From positions 1 to 22,036 of the forward strand of contig CAZMVQ010000041.1 of assembly GCA_964569865.1 (NCBI GenBank): a DNA stretch of 22,036 bases. Reading direction: 5' to 3'. The position numbers were made by a program, and so were the translations under genes. Below the pieces are notes generated by a model, which did not search any database, was not told the origin of the DNA, and was given only the letters and a program-made list of their open reading frames with translations. This stretch comes from DROE01 sp964569865. GTDB lineage: Bacteria > Pseudomonadota > Alphaproteobacteria > Rhizobiales > Devosiaceae. Every line of letters starts with the position of its first letter. Position 1 is the stretch's first letter. This document shows, in pieces, positions 7,257 to 13,617 of this stretch.

Positions 7257-7765
7257 TCAACACGTTTTGAGAATTCGGTTTCTTGTCCCTTGGCGAGTTT
7301 TGCTGCCTGCTCAATCCATTTTTCGCGCTGAATCCGATCTTTAAAAGAGATAAAGCCATTTATCCAGTCTACCGATTTGGGAGACCATTGAGCGATCTGG
7401 TCAAAATGATAGATACCCAACCCATTCAGGGTTTTTTCAATCTTAGGCCCAACCCCTTTAATGCGTTTTAAATCGTCTTTCTTCCCATCTCTTGGTTCGG
7501 ACAATGGCTTGGGTTTGCCATCAGGAGCTGCTGAAGTTTCCGATTTGACCTGAGGTTTGGGCGCTGGAGCAGCTGCAGCCGGTTTTTTTGGCGCGGCCGG
7601 AGTTGCCGGTTTCACGGGTGAAGGGGATGCAGTTGCAGTAGATGCTTTGGCGCCGGTCGGTTTTGGCCGAAAGAAAACATGGCGAACCAAATATCCAAGA
7701 ATTGCACCGATCAGAAAAATAATCAGCAAGAACAGGGCTGTTTCGATAATATGGGCAATGTTCAT
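7257..7765 (-). CDS. membrane-anchored helix-hairpin-helix protein (NuoE-tail-like domain), 3' end in gap
   Basis: About 169 residues are visible. The N-terminus is one membrane helix (about 8-30) followed by basic residues, so the rest should lie in the cytoplasm. A Pro/Ala/Lys-rich linker (about 36-90) leads to a helix-hairpin-helix domain with LKRIKGVGPKIEKTLNGLG and YHFDQIAQWS. This domain resembles the extra C-terminal tail found on many alphaproteobacterial NuoE subunits and other small proteins. In those proteins I recall a stop within about ten residues of the ETEFSKRV-like end, so probably little is lost. AAGGAG stands just before the ATG. It follows the 36-residue membrane protein and the OmpA-domain protein on the same strand, probably in one operon. 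Its role is unknown; HhH modules bind DNA or mediate protein contacts. Confidence 0.8.
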
Positions 7766-7789
7766 ATTTTTACTCCTTACGCGTAGCTA

Positions 7790-7900
7790 TCAGGAAGCTG
7801 ATGCGTAGCTTTTCCATCCAACAACAAACCCGATCAGCAAAGCCAAAAGGAGAATAAACCAATAATTTTCATATAGATAAGTGACCGAATCGATAAACAT
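7790..7900 (-). CDS. 36-residue single-pass membrane microprotein
   Basis: A short frame begins MFIDSVTYLYENYWF, continues through a hydrophobic helix (about residues 13-28, ILLLALLIGFVVGW) and ends KSYASAS. An AGAGG element stands about 9 bases before the ATG. The gene fills the space between the OmpA-domain gene (stop 25 bases upstream) and the helix-hairpin-helix gene (start 24 bases downstream) on the same strand. Those spacings and the clear membrane helix support a real gene. It may be a small subunit or stabiliser of the neighbouring membrane proteins, but that is inference. No family is recognised. Confidence 0.6.
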   Translation of the reverse strand: MFIDSVTYLYENYWFILLLALLIGFVVGWKSYASAS

Positions 7901-7925
7901 GGGTTCTACCTCTTGTCTTTGTTGT

Positions 7926-10388
7926 CTAATCAATAATTTTAATTTCGATGCGCCGGTTTTGCTGGCGACCCTCTTCGGTATCGTTACCGGCTACGGGGCG
8001 ATCTTCACCAAAGCCAACTGCAAATAGCCGATCAGAGACGACACCAAAATTTGTCAGAGCGTCGACAACTGAATCAGCCCGGTCACTGGATAGTTTTAGG
8101 TTGCTGACAAAGCTTCCCTGATTGTCCGTATGACCTTCAACATTAACCCGTGCTGTCGGGCATCTGTTTACCAGCGATGCCAACTCCTGCAATGCGCTCA
8201 TGGAATTAGAGGCAATTCTTGCGCTGGCGGTTTCGAATTCAATGGTATTATTGGCCAAAAACTCTTTAATTTGCTGGTTACAGGCTTTCGCTGATGTGAT
8301 GAGTGAAATATCAGTTTTCCAGCTATCACCGTCCACAAGGGAAGCAATTATCGCCAGCGCCTTTTCCCGTAACTCTTCAGATGCAATTTGTCCGGAAAGG
8401 GACCAAATATTATCACCATATGAAAGTTCCCCTTCATTCAGGCGCCGCAAAGCGCGAATGCCAGCTCTGGAATTGGTTGAAAAATTATCCGGTGCGCCGT
8501 CTTCGTTCGTCGCAAGATCGCCAACAGCGGTTGCACCGGAAATCAGCCCCAAATAAGTTGCCATCCTTTCATTGGGCACCTGCCCGGAAAGTTGAACTTC
8601 GCCCGATGCTTCAAGTTTGGCACTGAATGTGAAATCCCCCATTGCTTCAGCTGCTTCCTGAACAGGCTCAGGTTTCATTTCCGGCTGGGGAATGTCGGCA
8701 AATTCAACCCGCCATTCATTTGCTGGAGTGCTGGCTGCATCCAGAGCATTATTGGCATTTTCGATGGCCTGATCGTCTTCAGGCTGTCCAAACAAAAACC
8801 AGCTGCTGGCAGAAAGTCCTGCTCGGCCAACCTGCAATTCTTCAACAGCTGAAATTGCTGACAGACTATCCACTAAAAAGTTTTCCGGCGCGCCAAAAGA
8901 AATTTTCATATTATCAACGGCGCTGGCTCCGGCCTGCTGTAAAATTGCTGTTTTGGTTTCTTCATCAGGAACATTGCCATTAAGGAATATAGTTCCGTTG
9001 GAAAATTTATCTGCCGACCAGATGTATGGCACCACCGGAACCGGAGGAGCGTCTGCAATCGAAACTCTCCATTGTTCAATGTTGGTGCGAGCGCCAAGCA
9101 AGGCGTTTTGTGCGTCACTCACGGCCTGTTCACTGCCCGGTTGCCCGGTAAGATACCAAGTGCTGCCAGCAAATCCTGATCTGCCAGAATCAAGATTTGA
9201 CAATGAGGAAATACCGGCAAGGGCGTCTGCGTAAAATGTTTCCGGAGCGCCGCCAGAAATTTGCATGCGGTCAACAGCATTTTCGCCGGCGCGACGCATT
9301 ATTGCTGCACGGGTTGTCTGATTTGGTACATTTCCGTTTACACTCAAAATACCATCATCTCCCTTTTGAACAAACCAGAAATAGGGACTAGTAATTTGAG
9401 GGTCTATGTTGAAAACCTTGAGTTCAACGCCCATTGGAGTGGGGGAGGAGGCAAGGGAATTTGCCATCTCAAATTTTTCAGCAGAGGCGGCGGTTCCGGT
9501 TATTGTCAATTCAGAATTTACAAATGACATTTCACCAATATTAGTGGTTCCAAGCAATTCCAGACCAAAATCAAGTGATGACATGAAGTTTTGTGGCGCT
9601 CCACTGGCTAAATTCAAATTTTGTGTTGATGCGCCGGTCATTTCGGCAACTCTGGTACGGGTGGCTTCGTCGGGAACAAAGCCAGATACGGTAGCACCGT
9701 CATTGTTTTTGCTGGCATTAAATGTGTAGTTTTCTACCATCGCGGGGGAAATTGCGGCAGTTGCAAGGGTTAGTCCGTCTGGAAGACTGGCGCTCAAAGT
9801 GCTATTAATTTGTTTGTAACTGTCAACGGATTTGGCCAATCCGGTAACCGAAAGCGAGAGGTCGGCAAGCGTCGCCTGTCCGCTTTCAAGTCCATCAAGC
9901 TGAGAAACAGCAAAAGTGGTTGCGGCAAGCCAGTCACCATCGGGAACCCCGGAAATGAGATCAAGCCCGGCATCCTTTGCCCCTGTTTGTTCCAGAAGGG
10001 CATCGCGAACAAATGCACTCGGAACGCCTCCACTAAGCGAGACAATACCTTCATTAAGGACAGCACTAAAGGGGTAGGGTGAAATGGTCGGGGCAATTTC
10101 AATATCAGAGCTTAAAGAGCGGACACCGGGGATGGCGCCGACTTTTTGGACAATTTCTCTGGCGGTTTTTTCGTCAGTGGTAAGGCCGGAAATGTTGCCG
10201 TCTCTGGCGTCAAAAGAGATTTTGGCCCAATCCCCGCCGTTGGGACCGGCAATTTCTGCAATTGTTGCCATGGATTTTTGCGTAAGATCGTCTTCAATGG
10301 TTGATTGGGTAAAAAACAGGGCTGCAAATGTCCCGATAATTACTGTTACAATTCCTGGAAAAATCCACTTTGAAATTACTGATCCCAT
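7926..10388 (-). CDS. large OmpA-domain protein with BON-like segment and five internal repeats
   Basis: This 820-residue protein has an N-terminal membrane helix (about 9-27) that should anchor it in the inner membrane with the remainder in the periplasm. Residues about 52-100 resemble a BON domain. Five imperfect repeats follow (about 105-220, 221-335, 336-454, 455-585, 586-700). Each starts with Y/F-x-F/W-x-A and holds G-x-V-P-x-E, then GAPxxF and an L-x-G-x-x-x-x element about 60-70 residues in. Repeats 3 and 4 are the most alike. A canonical OmpA domain ends the protein (about 701-820) with Cys703 and Cys743, GHTDNQG, LSSDRA and NRRIEI, so binding to peptidoglycan is expected. The BON plus OmpA layout is known from mycobacterial ArfA/OmpATb and alphaproteobacterial envelope proteins. 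AGAGG precedes the ATG. It is probably the first gene of a three-gene operon. Confidence 0.85.
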   Translation of the reverse strand: MGSVISKWIFPGIVTVIIGTFAALFFTQSTIEDDLTQKSMATIAEIAGPNGGDWAKISFDARDGNISGLTTDEKTAREIVQKVGAIPGVRSLSSDIEIAPTISPYPFSAVLNEGIVSLSGGVPSAFVRDALLEQTGAKDAGLDLISGVPDGDWLAATTFAVSQLDGLESGQATLADLSLSVTGLAKSVDSYKQINSTLSASLPDGLTLATAAISPAMVENYTFNASKNNDGATVSGFVPDEATRTRVAEMTGASTQNLNLASGAPQNFMSSLDFGLELLGTTNIGEMSFVNSELTITGTAASAEKFEMANSLASSPTPMGVELKVFNIDPQITSPYFWFVQKGDDGILSVNGNVPNQTTRAAIMRRAGENAVDRMQISGGAPETFYADALAGISSLSNLDSGRSGFAGSTWYLTGQPGSEQAVSDAQNALLGARTNIEQWRVSIADAPPVPVVPYIWSADKFSNGTIFLNGNVPDEETKTAILQQAGASAVDNMKISFGAPENFLVDSLSAISAVEELQVGRAGLSASSWFLFGQPEDDQAIENANNALDAASTPANEWRVEFADIPQPEMKPEPVQEAAEAMGDFTFSAKLEASGEVQLSGQVPNERMATYLGLISGATAVGDLATNEDGAPDNFSTNSRAGIRALRRLNEGELSYGDNIWSLSGQIASEELREKALAIIASLVDGDSWKTDISLITSAKACNQQIKEFLANNTIEFETASARIASNSMSALQELASLVNRCPTARVNVEGHTDNQGSFVSNLKLSSDRADSVVDALTNFGVVSDRLFAVGFGEDRPVAGNDTEEGRQQNRRIEIKIID

Positions 10389-10664
10389 ATTGATACGCCT
10401 CTACAATCATCAAAAATTGCAACAAAAATTCAATTATCGCAACAAAACCACTATTGATGGCAGATATCCACCCGCCTCCGATGCAAACTGAATAACTATC
10501 CCATCCGGAATTATAATTATTCGCCGCTATCCTTGCAAATGCTGGTACGTATTTCCAGTAGTTTTTGAAAACTTGATTTGCAAACACCCAAAACCAAGGA
10601 ATGTTTTCAAGCTGATGATAATTTTTTATTGAGCGAATGCATAAAATTCTTCTGAACTTATTGC
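10389..10664. promoter_or_regulatory. intergenic region upstream of the OmpA-domain gene
   Basis: These 276 AT-rich bases lack a credible gene and should carry the promoter of the OmpA-domain operon. A 9-bp direct repeat GCAACAAAA occurs at 10419-10427 and 10439-10447, a 20-bp period or about two helical turns. An 8-bp inverted repeat (TTGAAAAC at 10565-10572, GTTTTCAA at 10603-10610) encloses 30 bases. No classical terminator for the upstream CBS gene was seen. Confidence 0.4.
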
Positions 10665-11096
10665 TCAGGTGGTGGCTATATAGTCCCGTATTTCCTGAGC
10701 TTCGCGTTCAACTTCTGCCATGCGGTATTTTACGACATCTCCGATTGAAACTATTCCCAGCAATTCGTCATTTTCTACAATTGGAATATGGCGGAACCGG
10801 CCGGTTGTCATGCGCTCCATGACCATGGATACGGTATCGGTTCGGGTGCAGGTTACCAGTTTTTTTGTCATACAATCGTCAGCGGTGCTGTTAAGTGCTT
10901 TATTTCCGGAAGCGGCCAGAATCCGCACCACATCACGTTCAGAAACGATGCCGCATAATTTCCCATCATCAACAATGAGCACGGTGCCAATGCGGTTTTT
11001 GGCAAGAGTATTGCATATATCGGTCAAAGTGGAGGAAGATGGAAGCGTAATGGTTTTTGCTGGCTTGTTATTTAATAGTGCATTCACTGTCATCAT
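10665..11096 (-). CDS. two-CBS-domain protein, putative adenylate-sensing regulator
   Basis: This 143-residue protein consists almost wholly of a CBS pair (Bateman module). The first CBS covers about residues 8-65 (STLTDICNTLAKNRIG, then VDDGKLCGIVSERDVVR). The second covers about 70-130 (DDCMTKKLVTCTRTDTVSMV, GRFRHIPIVENDELLGIVS, IGDVVKYR). A short helical tail ends the protein. Stand-alone CBS pairs of this size are common in alphaproteobacteria and usually bind AMP, ATP or related nucleotides to tune a partner. No partner domain is fused and the target is unknown. GGGAG stands just before the ATG. The neighbours are on the same strand downstream (OmpA-domain gene, 276 bases away) and divergent upstream (GMC oxidoreductase), so it is likely a single-gene unit. 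Confidence 0.9.
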   Translation of the reverse strand: MMTVNALLNNKPAKTITLPSSSTLTDICNTLAKNRIGTVLIVDDGKLCGIVSERDVVRILAASGNKALNSTADDCMTKKLVTCTRTDTVSMVMERMTTGRFRHIPIVENDELLGIVSIGDVVKYRMAEVEREAQEIRDYIATT

Positions 11097-11188
11097 AGGT
11101 CTCCCAATGGATTGGCAACATGGATAAATTGATATTATCCGATTTCGGGTGCTTTTGGAATAGGGGAAAACTACAGGTGAATTTTTAG

Positions 11189-12835
11189 TTGAGTATTTTG
11201 AGGGATAATGGCGAGATTGAACGCGAAGGCGTTTATGATTTTATCGTTGTTGGAGCAGGTTCTGCGGGTTGTGTTCTGGCCAATAGACTATCTCAAAACC
11301 CCAATAATTCCGTTTTGCTGCTGGAGGCCGGGGGGCGGGACAACTGGATCTGGTATCATATACCGGTGGGGTATTTGTTTGCCATTGGTAATCCGCGTTC
11401 AGACTGGATGTTTAAAACAGTTCCTGAGGCCGGGCTGAACGGGAGAGCGTTAAACTATCCCCGAGGAAAGGTATTAGGTGGCTGCTCGGCGATAAATGCC
11501 ATGGTATCCATGCGCGGTCAGGCGCTGGATTATGAACACTGGAGGCAATTGGGCTTGAATGGTTGGGGTTGGGATGATGTGCTTAAAAACTTCATTGAAA
11601 TTGATGATCATTTTGCCGGAGAGAGTGAATTTCACGGGACAGAAGGTGAATGGCATGTGGAGGAGCCGCGAGTAAAATGGGAAATTCTTGATGCCATTGG
11701 GGATGCTGCCGCGCAAATGGGTGTGCCCTGGATTGAGGATTTCAACTGCGGGAACAATGAAGGGGTAAGCTATTTTCAGGTTAATCAACGGCGTGGGCGT
11801 CGGGTTTCCAGCGCTCATGCGTTTTTAAATCCGATAAAGTCACGCCCTAATCTGCGAGTTTTAACCGGAGTTGATGTTGATAAGCTCGTCTTTGAGGGGC
11901 AAAAAATCACCGGGGTTGAATTTGAACGGGATGGGGGGCGATATGTAGCAGAGGCCCAAGGAGAGGTAATTCTTAGCGCTGGCTCAATTGGTTCTGTGCA
12001 GATTTTGCAGCGATCAGGAATTGGCCCCAAAGAATGGCTTGAGCCGTTAGGTATCAACACAAATCTTGAATTGGCAGGAGTGGGACGCAACCTTCAGGAC
12101 CATCTTCAGCAACGGGCGATTTTCAAGGTTAGCGGGGTTCGTACTCTAAACACTGATTATCATTCGCTTTTTCGCCGGGCAAAAATGGGGCTGGAATACG
12201 CCATCAAACGCACCGGGCCGTTGAGCATGGCGCCTTCACAACTTGGACTGTTCACTCGATCATCTGCTAATCATGAGCGGGCAAATATTCAGTTTCACGC
12301 CCAACCATTATCACTGGATAAATTCGGCGATCCTCTGCATCGCTTCGATGGAATTACCATTAGCGCCTGCAATCTTGCTCCCACATCAAGGGGGACGGTT
12401 AGGCTAAAGTCCAAAGCATTACATGAGCACCCCATTATTGCCCCTAATTATTTATCGACCCCTGAGGATCAAAAAGTGGCCGCTGACGCCATAAGGGTGA
12501 CCCGAAAGCTGATGGCCCAAGATGCGCTTGTTAAATTTAGGCCTGAGGAATTTCTTCCCGGTTTAAATGTTGATGACAGCGATGACGCCCTGATCAGGGC
12601 GGCTGGAGATATTGGCACAACGATTTTTCATCCGGTGGGTACTGCAAAAATGGGATTGGCAAGTGATAAAATGGCGGTGGTGGATGAGCGGTTGCGGGTG
12701 TTTGGCTTGAGTGGCTTAAGGGTGGTTGATGCTTCGGTTATGCCGACAATAACTTCAGGCAATACAAATACGCCAACCATAATGATTGCCCAAAAAGGAG
12801 CCAAAATGATATTGCAGGATATGAAATGTCGTTGA
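11189..12835 (+). CDS. GMC-family FAD oxidoreductase, choline/alcohol dehydrogenase-like
   Basis: This 548-residue flavoprotein has the full GMC layout. The FAD-binding GAGSAG (22-27) lies in a Rossmann start, followed by NYPRGKVLGGCSAINAMV (GMC signature 1) and GSIGSVQILQRSGIGP (signature 2). The active-site HPVGTAKMG (His481) and SGNTNTPT (525-527 region) supply the catalytic His/Asn pair. Such enzymes oxidise primary alcohols, choline or related compounds and pass electrons to a quinone or other acceptor. BetA and AlkJ types are the closest by eye and the substrate is not determined. The start is TTG at 11189: the preceding in-frame codon is a stop, no in-frame ATG lies before the FAD motif, and AGGTGA sits 8 bases upstream. 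No betaine aldehyde dehydrogenase or BetI is nearby, so I do not name it betA. Confidence 0.9.
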   Translation: MSILRDNGEIEREGVYDFIVVGAGSAGCVLANRLSQNPNNSVLLLEAGGRDNWIWYHIPVGYLFAIGNPRSDWMFKTVPEAGLNGRALNYPRGKVLGGCSAINAMVSMRGQALDYEHWRQLGLNGWGWDDVLKNFIEIDDHFAGESEFHGTEGEWHVEEPRVKWEILDAIGDAAAQMGVPWIEDFNCGNNEGVSYFQVNQRRGRRVSSAHAFLNPIKSRPNLRVLTGVDVDKLVFEGQKITGVEFERDGGRYVAEAQGEVILSAGSIGSVQILQRSGIGPKEWLEPLGINTNLELAGVGRNLQDHLQQRAIFKVSGVRTLNTDYHSLFRRAKMGLEYAIKRTGPLSMAPSQLGLFTRSSANHERANIQFHAQPLSLDKFGDPLHRFDGITISACNLAPTSRGTVRLKSKALHEHPIIAPNYLSTPEDQKVAADAIRVTRKLMAQDALVKFRPEEFLPGLNVDDSDDALIRAAGDIGTTIFHPVGTAKMGLASDKMAVVDERLRVFGLSGLRVVDASVMPTITSGNTNTPTIMIAQKGAKMILQDMKCR

Positions 12836-12901
12836 CATGAAATATCGGTGACTTGAAAAATCGTTAATTTGAAAAACTGTTAATTTGAAAACTGTCAGGT
12901 T
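12822..12901. repeat. five degenerate tandem copies of a 16-bp repeat
   Basis: Five back-to-back 16-bp units start at 12822, 12838, 12854, 12870 and 12886. The best copies read TGAAAAATCGTTAATT and TGAAAAACTGTTAATT. All begin TGAAA, and the last keeps mainly its first half. The first copy contains the stop of the GMC gene and the last contains the stop of the convergent tetR gene, so the array fills the whole intergenic gap. Confidence 0.75.
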
Positions 12902-13467
12902 TTGTTTTTGGTGCTGTTTTTATTCTGACCGTCACCAAGAATGGCCTTTAACAGCAATTCGCCTTCGATGGCGGCAAGAATTGTTTTTGCCTGCTGTTTT
13001 GCATTTTTATCAGGGGATTTGGATTTGGCAATTGAGCGGGCCAGAGCCTTGATTGTTTTTTTATATATTTTTGAGATTTTTTTGTCAAAGCCGGGCAGTT
13101 GCGCAAAACTGTCAAACATAAACGCTTTAGTGAGCAAAATATTGAAACCGGGCAATTCAGAACTGTTTGAGTGCTGGCTGGCAAAGAAGTTGTGCAATGT
13201 TGCACTGGCTTTTTTTGGTGATAATTTGGCCAGTGCCTTTAGATCCAATTTTGCAAATGGGTCAAGGAAATAATTTTCTGTGACTTCTCTATGAACCTGA
13301 GCCTTGGATGAATAATAGTGATAAAATGCACCCTTGGACACAGAGCTTGCCTCCACAATCTGAACAATGCTCGTTCCCTCATAACCATAGCGCAAAAAAA
13401 GCGCTAAAGCCGAGTTGGCAATGCGTTGCTTTGGCGAAATGGTTGTAGTTTTAGCCGTGCTGGTCAT
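12895..13467 (-). CDS. TetR/AcrR-family transcriptional regulator
   Basis: This 190-residue protein has the TetR-type N-terminal DNA-binding domain: a helix with IANSALALFLRYGYEGTS, then IVQIVEASSVSKGAFYHYY (about 31-49) as the helix-turn-helix, followed by SSKAQVHREV. The C-terminal ligand-binding domain is rich in Lys and Ala and gives no hint of the ligand. TetR proteins usually repress nearby genes and their own gene. The candidate targets are the convergent GMC dehydrogenase, the FAD/Fe-S dehydrogenase that ends upstream of tetR, or tetR itself. An inverted repeat in its upstream region could be the operator. Start: ATG with AAGGGTC about 9 bases upstream. It does not look like BetI. Confidence 0.9.
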   Translation of the reverse strand: MTSTAKTTTISPKQRIANSALALFLRYGYEGTSIVQIVEASSVSKGAFYHYYSSKAQVHREVTENYFLDPFAKLDLKALAKLSPKKASATLHNFFASQHSNSSELPGFNILLTKAFMFDSFAQLPGFDKKISKIYKKTIKALARSIAKSKSPDKNAKQQAKTILAAIEGELLLKAILGDGQNKNSTKNKT

Positions 13468-13500
13468 GGGTTTTGACCCTTATTTAAAAGATCCATAATC

Positions 13501-13516
13501 CGGGAATATTCTCCCG
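13501..13516. promoter_or_regulatory. candidate operator of the TetR-family gene
   Basis: CGGGA and TCCCG form an inverted repeat around six bases (ATATTC), 34-49 bases before the tetR start. Size and place suit a TetR-type self-operator. It could also fold as a hairpin. The 151-base region between tetR and the next gene contains nothing else notable. Confidence 0.4.
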
Positions 13517-13617
13517 AACTCTCTAAATACCGGTTTGATATTAATAGGAGCTGTAAGTTTATCTGCAATTTGAGCAATTGTATGAAACGCTATGGTAAAA
13601 ATCTGACGGAGTGCACT

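Noticed and set aside
7111..7344. Frames running through the first N gap
   Set aside because: They depend on an artificial 100-base spacer. A TTG directly overlapping the PilZ stop could start a gene, but only about 45 bases are visible.
10294..10587. 97-residue minus-strand frame upstream of the OmpA-domain gene
   Set aside because: It overlaps the membrane-anchor codons of the supported gene in another frame and has no ribosome-binding site or family resemblance.
13389..13405. AGCGC-A7-GCGCT hairpin
   Set aside because: It lies inside the helix-turn-helix coding part of tetR and is explained by codons; not a credible terminator.
11189..13467. betA/betI glycine-betaine locus
   Set aside because: The GMC enzyme is choline-dehydrogenase-like, but the regulator does not look like BetI and no betaine aldehyde dehydrogenase is present.
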